A stretch of 64,000 nt of DNA from Calothrix anomala FACHB-343 (GCF_014696435.1 NZ_JACJQG010000009.1:1-64000), one strand, 5' to 3'. Positions 43,627 through 53,326 are shown, numbered from the stretch's first letter. Notes: generated by a model from the sequence alone, not told the origin. Made by a program: numbers and translations.

Positions 43627-43899
43627 CTATGCAGCGCTGCTGCGGTTCAACAAGTTCCACAAGAAAACGGCGATAATTGCGCCAAGAACTGCAACTATGA
43701 TACCAGGAATGCTGAGACTTGAAGCGGCTAATGCCAACCTTCCCGTAGTAAAGAATACAGCCAAACTACCACCAATAAATGCACCGATGATTCCCAGTAT
43801 GATAGTTCCGAGGACTCCACCACCTTGATGACCGGGATAAATAGCTTTTGCGATCGCACCAGCAATCAGTCCTAAAAGTAGCCAAGCAATAATGTTCAT
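43627..43899 (-). CDS. GlsB/YeaQ/YmgE family stress-response membrane protein
   Basis: 90 residues from the ATG at 43897-43899 (a TTG eleven codons upstream is less likely). Two to three Gly-rich membrane segments (IIAWLLLGLIAGAIAKAIYP, VLGTIILGIIGAFIGGSL and IIVAVLGAIIAVFLWNLL) match the transglycosylase-associated protein family. In other bacteria such proteins are induced by stress; they have no known enzyme activity. It is monocistronic, with a palindromic terminator downstream. Confidence 0.88.
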   Translation of the reverse strand: MNIIAWLLLGLIAGAIAKAIYPGHQGGGVLGTIILGIIGAFIGGSLAVFFTTGRLALAASSLSIPGIIVAVLGAIIAVFLWNLLNRSSAA

Positions 43900-44542
43900 T
43901 GTTTTGATTGAATAACGTTTGTTTACCAACAATCAAACATTAACAATTTTCCTACTAGTAACTAATCTGCCATTAGCCTTATTTATCGATATATCTAAAG
44001 AATCAGAAAATCCTTGCTGGATCTTGTCTATATCTCGGCTATATCTTTCGACATAAGCCTTAAATTCACTAGAGAAAAATTTTAAGAAAAAGCTCCTAGT
44101 AGGTCTAAGACTAGGGGCTTATAAAATTATTGCTTGGTAATAGTAGTATATGTATTTATGGTTACGCCTCTCCTCTACTTTAAGAATTAAGCTCTTGTAT
44201 TTCTAAAGTATTGTTAACCTGCTTTACCAATCTAAATTCAATAAATATATCTTGACAGATAAAATCTCATGTTAATGTTCTTAAGCATTACCTATACATT
44301 TAACTATAAATTCAGTTTCTACCTCTGGAGAGAGGTTTATTGATTTTATAGTCATAACAATTTATCTTTAATACTTCATATTATTGAGCTTTTAATCTGT
44401 GCCTAGTTAAAACCGAATTGCTGGTGAAATTTAAATTTAAAATCCCAGTATAGGAAATTAAATCACTCAACCCTAGTGATGCTGATTTTAAAACCAAAAT
44501 TAAACAACTGAAAAAAGCAGTACAACACCATATATAAGAGGG

Positions 44543-44576
44543 GACGGCTTTAATTTATGTTATACTAGTTGCCGTC
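44543..44576. promoter_or_regulatory. Left-end hairpin of the TnpB element, with -10-like box
   Basis: GACGGC (44543-44548) pairs with GCCGTC (44571-44576), a subterminal hairpin typical of IS200/IS605 left ends. TATACT within the loop could be the tnpB -10 box. Upstream, 44454-44537 is an open stretch of 27 codons (KSLNPSDADF... QHHI) that may be a gene remnant. The rest of 43900-44450 contains an imperfect hairpin near 44089-44120 and nothing else I can name. Confidence 0.55.
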
Positions 44577-44593
44577 AAATTTTTCCACGTAAA

Positions 44594-45805
44594 ATGATTG
44601 TTTTCGAGTTTAAGGCAAAAGGGAAAACAACTCAATATGCAGCGATAGATGAGGCGATAAAAACTGCTCAATTTGTGCGCAACAAGTGTATCCGTTTTTG
44701 GATGGATAACCCAGGTGTAGGACAAAAAGACCTATATCGCTACAACACGGCATTAAGGGCTGAATACTCTTTTGTCAAAGACTTAAACTCTCATGCAACT
44801 CAGGTAGGGGTAGAAAGAGCATATAGCTCTATAGCTAGGTTCTACAACAACTGCAAAAAAGGTATTCCGGGAAAGAAAGGTTATCCTAAATTTCAGAAAA
44901 ATAACCGTTCGGTGGAATACAAAACATCTGGATGGAAGCTGTCTCAAACGAGAAAACAAATCACCTTTACTGATAAAAAAGGTATCGGCAACCTGAAACT
45001 AAAAGGAACGTGGGATTTAAACTTCTATCAATTAGAGCAGATAAAACGGGTGAGGTTAGTACGTCGAGCCGACGGTTATTATGTTCAATTTTTGGTGAGT
45101 GTAGACAACAAGGTCGAAATACCTCCAACAGGTAAAACAATTGGTTTGGATGTAGGACTTAAGGAATTCTACACAGACAGCAATGGACATAGTGAACCTA
45201 ACCCACGATTTTATCGCACAGGCGAGAAACGACTAAAATTTAAACAACGTCTTGTTCAGAGAAAGAAAAAAGGCTCTATCAACCGTAACAAAGCTATTCA
45301 TAAATTAGGGCGAGTACACCTCAAAATAAGTAGGCAACGTCAAGAACACGCTAAGAGAATAGCGCGTTGCGTCATCCAATCTCACGATTTGGTCGCTTAC
45401 GAAGATTTGAGGATTAAGAATTTAGTGAAAAATAATTGTCTCGCCAAATCGATTAATGATGCTGGTTGGTATCAATTCAGAAAATGGTTAGAGTATTTTG
45501 GGGTGAAGTTTGGCAGGATAACTGTTGCGGTTAATCCTGCCTACACATCCCAACAATGCTCTAACTGTGGTGCAATAGTTAAGAAATCTCTATCAACAAG
45601 AACCCATGTTTGTGAATGTGGCTTTGTATTGGATAGAGATTGGAATGCTGCTATCAATATTCTGAAATTAGCCTTGAGTACGGTAGGGCATACCGGAACT
45701 TGGGTCATAGACCCGAACGCTTCAGGAGATTCGACCTCTACTCATGCTGGAGAAGTCTTGTATGAGCAAGCTGGGTCTATGATTGAAGAATCTTTGCCCT
45801 TATAG
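44594..45805 (+). CDS. tnpB: TnpB, RNA-guided nuclease of an IS200/IS605-type element
   Basis: 403 residues and apparently intact. RuvC catalytic residues are all present: Asp186 (TIGLDVGL), Glu270 (LVAYEDLRI) and Asp349 (LDRDWNAAINIL). The zinc finger is CSNC (322-325) with CEC (340-342). TnpB uses an RNA transcribed from the element's 3' end to cut target DNA and help keep the element in place. No tnpA transposase accompanies it, so transposition would need a TnpA in trans. The start is ATG at 44594. The right end (TCAA at 45817-45820) follows the stop by 12 nt. A solo right end of the same kind is at 18890-18930. Confidence 0.92.
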   Translation: MIVFEFKAKGKTTQYAAIDEAIKTAQFVRNKCIRFWMDNPGVGQKDLYRYNTALRAEYSFVKDLNSHATQVGVERAYSSIARFYNNCKKGIPGKKGYPKFQKNNRSVEYKTSGWKLSQTRKQITFTDKKGIGNLKLKGTWDLNFYQLEQIKRVRLVRRADGYYVQFLVSVDNKVEIPPTGKTIGLDVGLKEFYTDSNGHSEPNPRFYRTGEKRLKFKQRLVQRKKKGSINRNKAIHKLGRVHLKISRQRQEHAKRIARCVIQSHDLVAYEDLRIKNLVKNNCLAKSINDAGWYQFRKWLEYFGVKFGRITVAVNPAYTSQQCSNCGAIVKKSLSTRTHVCECGFVLDRDWNAAINILKLALSTVGHTGTWVIDPNASGDSTSTHAGEVLYEQAGSMIEESLPL

Positions 45806-45836
45806 GGCGGAGAGTGTCAACATCAGAGACTAGAAT
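45700..45836 (+). ncRNA. Predicted TnpB guide RNA (reRNA/omega-RNA), 3' part
   Basis: By analogy to characterised TnpB systems, the guide RNA scaffold spans the 3' end of tnpB and the right end, and the guide is the flanking DNA immediately beyond TCAA. Here the terminal hairpin is GCCCTTATAGGGC (45797-45809) and the guide would begin with CATCAGAGACTAGAAT at 45821. The 5' limit is a guess. Confidence 0.45.
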
Positions 45837-45927
45837 TTTTATTAAAGGTAAATTAATGGCTCAACAATTTGCTAAACTCCAATTTTTGGAGAGCAAATAG
45901 CGCATTGGGAATGGGGGGATTGGCAAA

Positions 45928-47160
45928 GTGGCTCAAAAGGAACGTGTAAGTAACATTGAACAAATTGATCCTCATGACTTTTCTTGGTTCTATTGGTTTA
46001 CCTTGCCAATCTACCCATTTGGTAATCGTCGGACAATCGGTAAAGAAGTTGTTAAGGATACAGTCTGGACTTTTGACCAAATACAGGGCATCTTCTATGT
46101 AGTTGTACCCATTCGCATGACTGTGGTAAAGCTAGAAGCTGGGGGACTTCTGGTATATGCTCCTGTTGCACCTACCGCCGAATGTATCCGGTTAGTAAAT
46201 GAGTTGGTTGCAGAACATGGAGAAGTTAAGTATATTATTCTGCCAACTATCTCTGGATTAGAACATAAGGTTTTTGTCGGCCCTTTTGCCAGATGCTTTC
46301 CGCAAGCACAGGTGTTTGTTGCTCCCAGTCAGTGGAGTTTTCCTGTAAATTTACCGTTGAGTTGGCTGGGGTTACCTGCAAAAAGAACCCAAATACTACC
46401 AGCAGATAGCCAAAAAACACCCTTTGCTGATGAGTTTGATTATGCTATTCTCGGCCCGATTCATTTAGGCCCAGGAAAATTTGCGGAGGTGGCATTCTTC
46501 CACAAGCGATCGCACACTTTATTACTTACAGATACTATACTATCTGTACCCGAAGAACCGCCTGCGATCGTCCAATTAGATCCCTATCCTTTACTCTTCC
46601 ATGCTAAAGACAGCGCGGGGGATATTGTTGTCGATAATCAAGCTAACCGTCGTAAAGGTTGGCAACGGATATCGTTATTTGCTTTATACTTTCAACCAAG
46701 CGTGCTGCATGTCATTAGCTTTGCTCAAACATTGCGCGATGCCATAAAAGCCCCAGAACGTTCTCAAAAAGCTTATTTTGGCTTATATCCCTTTAAATGG
46801 CAGCCAGATTGGCAACGCTCATTTGCTGCTTTACGCGGTGATGGTAGGTTATTTGTAGCGCCTATATTACAGACTCTCATTCTCAACCGCGCACCCAAAG
46901 AAACGATTAATTGGGCGAATAAAGTCGCTAGTTGGGATTTTCACTGGATTATTCCCTGTCACTTTGATTCACCCATCAAAGCTAAACCATATCAGTTCCG
47001 TCAAGCATTTTCTTTCTTAGAACAGCAACCAGCTGTCAGTGCAGGCTTATTTAACAGTAATAGTTACCCCTTACCTCAAGAAGATTTTAAAATACTTCAG
47101 GAGATTGACATCAGTCTCAACAAGTTGAAAATCGTTCCTCCACCCCAAGATAAGGTGTAG
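45928..47160 (+). CDS. DUF4336 domain-containing protein (metallo-beta-lactamase-like)
   Basis: 410 residues matching the DUF4336 family found in cyanobacteria and plants. Visible parts are GGLLVYAPVAPTAECIRLVNEL, KYIILPTISGLEHKVFVGPFA, AEVAFFHKRSHTLLLTDTI and DFHWIIPCHFDSPIKA. The strand-His pattern (LEHK, FHKRSH, PCHFD) resembles a degenerate metallo-beta-lactamase fold. No function is established. The start is GTG at 45928 with GGGGGG 8-13 nt upstream; no in-frame ATG precedes the conserved region. It starts 107 nt beyond the TnpB right end. Confidence 0.82.
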   Translation: MAQKERVSNIEQIDPHDFSWFYWFTLPIYPFGNRRTIGKEVVKDTVWTFDQIQGIFYVVVPIRMTVVKLEAGGLLVYAPVAPTAECIRLVNELVAEHGEVKYIILPTISGLEHKVFVGPFARCFPQAQVFVAPSQWSFPVNLPLSWLGLPAKRTQILPADSQKTPFADEFDYAILGPIHLGPGKFAEVAFFHKRSHTLLLTDTILSVPEEPPAIVQLDPYPLLFHAKDSAGDIVVDNQANRRKGWQRISLFALYFQPSVLHVISFAQTLRDAIKAPERSQKAYFGLYPFKWQPDWQRSFAALRGDGRLFVAPILQTLILNRAPKETINWANKVASWDFHWIIPCHFDSPIKAKPYQFRQAFSFLEQQPAVSAGLFNSNSYPLPQEDFKILQEIDISLNKLKIVPPPQDKV

Positions 47161-47284
47161 AGACAACTCCCCGGGTTTTGCTGATATTTATCTGACTTCT
47201 CCGCAAAAATTATGAGCCATAAATTATTTTTGCGTCGGAGTGAGTAATTTTCTGGGGAATTTTGTCAGCATCCTCACTCTATGC

Positions 47285-47420
47285 CAATACGGTTCAGTTA
47301 AGGATAAATGTAGGTTGGGTTGAACGAAGTGAAACCCAACAAAGCGCCGAAAATGTTGGGTTTCGTCCCTCAACCCAACCTACACCAAATCAGTTTTTTG
47401 AGGCTAACTGAACCGTATTG
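47285..47420. mobile_element. 136-bp MITE, family 4, intact copy (10-bp target duplication)
   Basis: Perfect 16-bp terminal inverted repeats, CAATACGGTTCAGTTA and its complement, enclose a GTAGGTTGGGTTGA palindrome. Both flanks read CACTCTATGC (47275-47284 and 47421-47430), a perfect 10-bp target duplication. No coding capacity. A 136-bp diverged copy lies at 22514-22649. The surrounding spacer (47161-48141, 980 bp) also holds an imperfect hairpin at 47200-47241 that may end the DUF4336 transcript; the rest is AT-rich and shows no gene. Confidence 0.94.
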
Positions 47421-48077
47421 CACTCTATGCTCTAAATTCCATCAGGAAGCCATATTGCTGCTTGAGTATGTTCGCCAAACGTCTCTAGAATATTCCTGAC
47501 AGGAAATTACCTCAAGTCGAGGATTTATTAAATCATCAACTATTGATTATATAGTCATGTTTATCTGACATGTTTACTGATCGTTCATGAAGGCAAGCAC
47601 AATTATAATTTTCCATATATTGAATAAATTGGCATAAATTTGATTTTTGATAAATTAAATAAATGACTCATTTTTTGAGTAGCCGAACTGATGCAAAATG
47701 CCTATAATAGCTAGCATTTTCCACCAATAGCTCAGGCTGTAAGAAGATTTCCCAATTTCCCCGTCAGCCAGTATTTCAAAAAATTAATAATTATTTAATT
47801 TTATGAGAGTAAAGCAGCTTCTGGATTATGGATTCATTGATATGTAGTGAGTATATAAGGAGTGCAATTTACAGATAATTATCCTGATGTAACACAGTTA
47901 AACCATATATATATATTCGTAAATTTTCTAATATTAATAGTCTTGCATGTGAGTTATTAATAAAATCTATCTATAGACTGATGAAAATCGGAACATTAAT
48001 ATTAGCAAGTAGGTCAAAGTTTTCCTGTTGAGACTGTATTGAAGTTGCAGAATATGCACAATAGCGCTTTGTGCCTT

Positions 48078-48099
48078 GAAGTCCTATAAATAGGATTTC
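48078..48099. promoter_or_regulatory. 22-bp near-perfect palindrome upstream of the GH65 gene
   Basis: GAAGTCCTATAAATAGGATTTC is a near-perfect inverted repeat centred 53 bp before the start codon. It is a candidate operator, or a small hairpin in the leader. No regulator is known. Confidence 0.4.
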
Positions 48100-48141
48100 A
48101 TTCTAACTCAAACTAGCCGCAAAATATAGGTATGTATACTC

Positions 48142-51084
48142 ATGGTCAATTTATCCGTTCGCAATTCTCACAACAATCAAGCACTGAATGAAGCTACAGA
48201 CTGGAACGTTATTGAAACAGAATTCAATCCCGCGCAGCTACACCATAAAGAAACCGTTTTTACCCTGAGTAATGGTTACTTAGGAACGCGGGGTAGTTTT
48301 GAAGAAGGTTATCCTCAAGATTCCGCCGCCACACTCATACATGGTTTATATGACAAGGTAGCGATCGCCTATACTGAACTAGTGAATTGTCCGAGCTGGT
48401 TGCCATTAACGATAAAAGTGGCAGGCGATCGCTTTACAATGGACAGTGGCGAAATTATCTACTACGAACGGCGGCTCGACTTACGTTTAGGCATACTCAG
48501 CCGCGATGTCCGTTGGCGTTCTCCCCAAGGACATACATTAGACTTTCATTTTGAGCGCTTCGCTAGTTTAGCCGATAGACATGTATTAGCAATTCGCGCT
48601 CAAGTTACATCCTTAGACTTTGAAGGCGAAGTTTCCTTTGAAACCAGTTTCGATTCCACACCCCAAACCCAAGGCGTACCCCATTGGAAAACCCTAAATC
48701 AAGGTGGTGTAGATCGGATTATTTGGCTGTACAACCAAACTATCCATTCGGAAATTCAGTTAGGGATGGCAGCTAAATTGGTAGTGGAGGGTGAAAATGC
48801 GCCACCGATTAATTTAGCAAATGCTGATACTGCTCCCACTCTCAGCACCACTTTCCAAGTCGTACCCGGAAAAAGTGTAAGTGTAGAAAAAATTATTACC
48901 CTATTTACCTCACGGGAAATTGAAACTCCCATCGCCGCAGCGCTGCAAAGATTAGCCGACGAACCGCGTTACTCAACCTTGCTAGCGGCTCACATTGCTG
49001 CTTGGGAACAGGTATGGCAAGACAGTGACATTATTATAGAAGGCGATCGCCAAGCGCAGTTAAGCGTCCGTTACAACTTATTTCAATTATTAGCTGTAGC
49101 ACCGCGTCAAGATGATCGCGTAAGTATTCCGCCCAAAACCCTCTCCGGTTTTGCTTATCGCGGACATATATTTTGGGATACAGAAATTTTTATACTTCCC
49201 TTCCTCACCTTAACTCAACCAGCTTTGGCGCGGAACTTGCTCACCTATCGCTACCACACCTTACCAGGAGCCAGACGCAAAGCCCAAGAAGCCGGCTATC
49301 AAGGAGCCATGTTTGCTTGGGAAAGCGCCGATACTGGTGATGAAGTTACACCCCGTTGGGTTCCCCATGCTAGCGGTAACGGCGAACTCGTGAGAATTTG
49401 GTGCGGTGATATCGAAGTTCATATCAACACCGATGTTGCTTATGCTGCTTGGCATTATTGGCAAACTACAGGCGATGACGATTGGATGCGGGATTATGGC
49501 GCAGAAATTATTTTAGATACCGCAGTTTTCTGGCAAAGTCGCGCGATTTGGAATGCAGAGCGGCAAAGCTACGATATTTTAGATGTAATTGGCCCCGATG
49601 AAAACCACGATCGCGTCAATAATAATGCCTTTACCAATGTCATGGTACAGTGGCACTTACAATCAGCTTTGGCGCTTTGGGACTGGCTCAAGCAAGCCTA
49701 TCCAGAAAAATCTAGTCAATTAGCCCAACAATTGCAATTAACCATAGAGCGTCTGCATCAATGGACAGAAATTCAAGAACTTCTATATGTAAATCAAGAC
49801 GAATTTACTGGTTTAATTGAACAGTTTGAAGGCTTTTACCAGCTAGAAGATGTAAATTTGGCAGATTACGAACCCCGCACTCAATCTTTACAAGGTTTAT
49901 TGGGAATCGAGGCGACAAATCAAAAGCAGATTCTCAAACAGCCAGATGTATTAATGCTGCTGTATTTACTCAGAGAGCGTTACAACTACAAAACCTTAGC
50001 GATTAACTGGGATTATTACAGCAAACGCACCGACCACAGCTATGGTTCATCTCTCGGCCCCGCTATCCATGCTATATTAGCCTGCGATTTAAACCAACCC
50101 ACCCACGCTTATACACATTTTCTCCGTTCAGCCTTGGTAGACTTAGAAGATGTAAGGCGTAATGCAGCCGAAGGAATTCACGCCGCCAGTGCTGGAGGTG
50201 TATGGCAAGCAGTGGTATTTGGGTTTGGCGGCATTCGCATGACAAAATTAGGCCCTGTCGCCTGTCCTAATTTGCCTCCAACTTGGAAACGGTTGAAATT
50301 CCGGCTGCAATGGCGCAACGAGTGGTATGACTTCGACTTGCGACAAAATACAGACATGGAAATTGACAATCCACCAGCAGAAGTCAATCTGCAACCCGCA
50401 CACCCCCAAATTAAAGGTGTCATCTTTGACTTAGATGGAGTGTTAACCGATACATCTGAGTTGCACTATTTAGGGTGGAAGCGAGTAGCCGACGAAGAAG
50501 GCATTCCTTTTAATCGAGAAGCCAACGACGCTATCAGAGGATTACCCAGACGAGAAACCCTCATGCAAATTTTAGGCGATCGCACCGCTACAGAAGCGCA
50601 AATTCAAGACATGATGGAGCGCAAAAACGGCTATTTCTTGGAATTAATCGAGACAATTACCGCAGATGATTTACTCCCAGGAGTCGCCAATCTCCTGCAA
50701 GAACTGCGAGATGCAGGAATTAAAATCGCTTTAGGTTCATCTAGCAAAAATGCTCAGACAGTAATTCAACGTCTAGGCGTCCAAGATAAATTTGACGCCA
50801 TAGCCGATGGTTACAGCGTCACCCAACCCAAACCTGCACCAGATTTATTCTTATTTGCAGCCCAACAAATTGGCATTTCTCCATCACAATGTATTGTCAT
50901 CGAAGATGCGATCGCAGGAGTAGAAGCCGCCAAAGCAGCAGGTATGTGGTCTGTAGGACTAGGGCCAATTGAGCGATTAGGTAAAGCTAATGTTGTATTA
51001 CCCAGTTTAGACAGAGTAACTTGGTCAAACCTACACCAGCGCATAGCCAACAGCCAAGAACTAGCTGTCTTAAGTAGAAGCTAA
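48142..51084 (+). CDS. GH65 disaccharide phosphorylase fused to beta-phosphoglucomutase
   Basis: 980 residues in two enzymes. Residues 1 to about 735 are a glycoside hydrolase family 65 phosphorylase (FTLSNGYLGTRGSFEEGYP, GFAYRGHIFWDTEIFILP, and GPDENHDRVNNNAFTN near 485 with the general-acid Glu). These split maltose, trehalose, kojibiose or nigerose with phosphate into glucose and beta-glucose-1-phosphate. Residues 755-975 are a HAD phosphomutase (VIFDLDGVLTDT, GSSSKNA, PKPAPDLFL, VIEDAIAGVEAAK), which converts that product to glucose-6-phosphate. The fusion thus channels a disaccharide into metabolism in one protein. The specific disaccharide is not evident. It is monocistronic, with a terminator downstream. 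Confidence 0.93.
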   Translation: MVNLSVRNSHNNQALNEATDWNVIETEFNPAQLHHKETVFTLSNGYLGTRGSFEEGYPQDSAATLIHGLYDKVAIAYTELVNCPSWLPLTIKVAGDRFTMDSGEIIYYERRLDLRLGILSRDVRWRSPQGHTLDFHFERFASLADRHVLAIRAQVTSLDFEGEVSFETSFDSTPQTQGVPHWKTLNQGGVDRIIWLYNQTIHSEIQLGMAAKLVVEGENAPPINLANADTAPTLSTTFQVVPGKSVSVEKIITLFTSREIETPIAAALQRLADEPRYSTLLAAHIAAWEQVWQDSDIIIEGDRQAQLSVRYNLFQLLAVAPRQDDRVSIPPKTLSGFAYRGHIFWDTEIFILPFLTLTQPALARNLLTYRYHTLPGARRKAQEAGYQGAMFAWESADTGDEVTPRWVPHASGNGELVRIWCGDIEVHINTDVAYAAWHYWQTTGDDDWMRDYGAEIILDTAVFWQSRAIWNAERQSYDILDVIGPDENHDRVNNNAFTNVMVQWHLQSALALWDWLKQAYPEKSSQLAQQLQLTIERLHQWTEIQELLYVNQDEFTGLIEQFEGFYQLEDVNLADYEPRTQSLQGLLGIEATNQKQILKQPDVLMLLYLLRERYNYKTLAINWDYYSKRTDHSYGSSLGPAIHAILACDLNQPTHAYTHFLRSALVDLEDVRRNAAEGIHAASAGGVWQAVVFGFGGIRMTKLGPVACPNLPPTWKRLKFRLQWRNEWYDFDLRQNTDMEIDNPPAEVNLQPAHPQIKGVIFDLDGVLTDTSELHYLGWKRVADEEGIPFNREANDAIRGLPRRETLMQILGDRTATEAQIQDMMERKNGYFLELIETITADDLLPGVANLLQELRDAGIKIALGSSSKNAQTVIQRLGVQDKFDAIADGYSVTQPKPAPDLFLFAAQQIGISPSQCIVIEDAIAGVEAAKAAGMWSVGLGPIERLGKANVVLPSLDRVTWSNLHQRIANSQELAVLSRS

Positions 51085-51112
51085 GATTTAAAGATTCGCT
51101 TTTCTCCAATTT

Positions 51113-51143
51113 TCCCATCCTGTATGTCAGGGTGGGATTTTTT
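51113..51143 (+). terminator. Intrinsic terminator of the GH65 gene
   Basis: TCCCATCCTG and CAGGGTGGGA form a stem with one mismatch and a TATGT loop, followed by TTTTTTTATTTTT. Confidence 0.88.
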
Positions 51144-51162
51144 TATTTTTGGAAATGCAGGA

Positions 51163-51246
51163 AGACAAGGGAAGGGAAGGGGGACAAGGAAGACAAGGAA
51201 GACAAATGCCCAATGCCCAATGCCCCATGCCCCATGCCCAATGCCC
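51163..51246. repeat. GACAAGGAA and CCCAATG short tandem repeats
   Basis: GGAAGACAAGG-type units (51163-51204) are followed by six CCCAATG/CCCATGC heptamers (51203-51246). This is the spacer upstream of the RHH-type gene. Confidence 0.85.
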
Positions 51247-51356
51247 AATTATTAACAAATGTAACAATATTGCCATCAAAACGTTTTACCGTCTTGACAA
51301 GCCAGAAGAGAGCCGATAACGTAATATACATACCCGGGTAAGGCCGTTAAAGAAAT

Positions 51357-51710
51357 ATGCAAACGCAAACTAAGCAAAAAGTTACTTTGTATCTATCGCC
51401 TGAATTGCACAGGAGGCTGAAAATTCGTTCAGCAGTTGATTCTGAACCCATGTCAGATCTGGCAGAACGCGCATTATTTTTCTACCTTTCTAATTCAGAA
51501 TTAGTAGAAGAAATAGAAGCTTCTGTATATGGCAGAACTCATAGAGTATATTCCTGCCCCGAATGTGCAAGTTCATTGGTATTAAGAGAAGGAGAACTAA
51601 TTACCTTAAATAATCAACCAGGGGTAATTGGTCAAGATGATATTTCCATTGATGAAATGGATAAAGAAAAAACCCATCTTTTGGGTGAGGAAGAACTAGT
51701 TCCTTGTTAG
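51357..51710 (+). CDS. Ribbon-helix-helix-like protein with partial zinc ribbon
   Basis: 117 residues. The N-terminal half looks like a ribbon-helix-helix DNA-binding fold (QKVTLYLSPELHRRLKIRSA, then SDLAERALFFYLSNSELV). A CPEC motif near residue 68 is not paired with a second one. The tail is acidic (IDEMDKEKTHLLGEEELV). It could be a small transcriptional regulator. The start is ATG at 51357. It precedes ycf46 by 92 nt on the same strand, so they may be co-transcribed. Family not named with confidence. Confidence 0.65.
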   Translation: MQTQTKQKVTLYLSPELHRRLKIRSAVDSEPMSDLAERALFFYLSNSELVEEIEASVYGRTHRVYSCPECASSLVLREGELITLNNQPGVIGQDDISIDEMDKEKTHLLGEEELVPC

Positions 51711-51802
51711 TTATGAATTATGAAGAATTAAATTCATAATTCTATTTTCATCACCAGCAAAACGATGTCTGTACTGTACTAAGGTCTCAAGTAGGTCGAT
51801 GT

Positions 51803-53326
51803 ATGAAAGAAGAGCTCAATATTCTAATTCAAGCTCAATACCCTTTAATCTACCTTGTGACCTCCGAGGAAGAGCGGGCTGAGCAGGCAATTTCCACCAT
51901 CGCCCAGTTACTAAAGCCCCAACGCCGAGTATTTGTTTGGACAGTAACTCACGGCATCGTGGAGTATGGTCAACCTCGGAATGTCACCCAACATAACACT
52001 GTTTCACCAGAAGCAGCAATTGAGTGGATTATCCGTCATAAAGAACCTGGTTTATTTATACTTAAAGATTTACATCCATTTATAGATGCACCTGCGACAA
52101 CTAGATCGTTACGTGATGCGATCGCTAATTTTAAACTTTCGTCGCATGGTTCGCCAAAAAACATTATATTAATGTCGCCGGTTCAACAAGTACCTATCGA
52201 ACTGGAAAAAGAAGTTGTAGTTCTAGACTTCCAACTACCTGATATGGCTGAGTTAAATAAAGTATTAACTCACCATTTAGATCAAAATCGTGGGCGGAGG
52301 TTGACAACCGAAGCCAGAGAAAAACTTCTCAGAGCCGCCTTGGGTTTAACCAAAGATGAAGCTGAAAAAGTCTATCGCAAGGCACAGGTAACTACAGGGC
52401 GTTTGACGGAAGATGAAGTAGATATAGTTTTATCTGAGAAAAAGCAGCTAATCAGACGCAATGGTATCTTAGAATACATTGAAGAAGATGAAACTATTGA
52501 TGCTGTAGGTGGCTTAGAAGAATTGAAAAAGTGGCTCAAGCAACGCTCTAATGCTTTTACAGAAAAAGCGAGAGAGTATGGGCTACCCCAACCAAAAGGG
52601 ATGTTAATTCTGGGAGTTCCAGGTTGTGGTAAATCCCTCATAGCGAAAACTACCTCTCGTCTTTGGGGGTTACCAATTTTACGCTTAGATATGGGTAGAG
52701 TTTATGACGGCTCAATGGTGGGTCGAAGTGAAGCCAATCTGCGTAATGCCTTGAAAACAGCAGAATCGATTTCTCCGACAATATTATTCATCGATGAATT
52801 AGATAAATCTTTTGCTGGTAGTGCTGGTTCTGGTGATTCAGATGGCGGTACCTCCAGCCGGATTTTCGGCTCTTTCCTCACCTGGATGCAAGAAAAGAAA
52901 TCTCCTGTATTCGTAATGGCAACAGCTAACAGAGTAGAGCGTTTGCCGGGAGAATTCTTAAGGAAAGGTCGTTTTGATGAAATCTTCTTTGTGGATCTGC
53001 CCACACCCGAAGAACGTCAGGATATATTTAACATTCACCTGACGAAGCGTCGTGAAGACATCTCACGATTCGATTTAGGACAACTAGCGAAAATGTCCGA
53101 TGGCTTCTCTGGGGCAGAAATTGAACAAGCGATCGTGGCGGCGATGTATGAAGCTTTCGCCCAAGAACGCGAGTTCACCCAACTAGATATTATTGCTGCA
53201 CTGAAGGCAACTTTACCGCTGTCTCGAACGATGCAAGAACAGGTCACAGCTTTAAGAGACTGGGCCAGACAGCGTGCCAGACCCGCAGCATCCTCCGTTG
53301 CTGAATATCAGCGAATGGAGTTCTAA
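51803..53326 (+). CDS. ycf46: Ycf46, AAA-family ATPase
   Basis: 507 residues. A family-specific N-terminal domain (1-230) starts LNILIQAQYPLIYLVTSEEE. The AAA module follows: Walker A GVPGCGKS (271-278), Walker B ILFIDELDK (327-335), second region of homology FLRKGRFDEIFFVDLP, and the C-terminal helical lid DGFSGAEIEQAIVAAMYEA. Ycf46 is conserved in cyanobacteria and red algal plastids and is implicated in inorganic carbon utilisation, with cytoplasmic ATPase activity; its target is not known. The start is ATG at 51803. It lies upstream of ycf35, with hairpins between them. Confidence 0.93.
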   Translation: MKEELNILIQAQYPLIYLVTSEEERAEQAISTIAQLLKPQRRVFVWTVTHGIVEYGQPRNVTQHNTVSPEAAIEWIIRHKEPGLFILKDLHPFIDAPATTRSLRDAIANFKLSSHGSPKNIILMSPVQQVPIELEKEVVVLDFQLPDMAELNKVLTHHLDQNRGRRLTTEAREKLLRAALGLTKDEAEKVYRKAQVTTGRLTEDEVDIVLSEKKQLIRRNGILEYIEEDETIDAVGGLEELKKWLKQRSNAFTEKAREYGLPQPKGMLILGVPGCGKSLIAKTTSRLWGLPILRLDMGRVYDGSMVGRSEANLRNALKTAESISPTILFIDELDKSFAGSAGSGDSDGGTSSRIFGSFLTWMQEKKSPVFVMATANRVERLPGEFLRKGRFDEIFFVDLPTPEERQDIFNIHLTKRREDISRFDLGQLAKMSDGFSGAEIEQAIVAAMYEAFAQEREFTQLDIIAALKATLPLSRTMQEQVTALRDWARQRARPAASSVAEYQRMEF

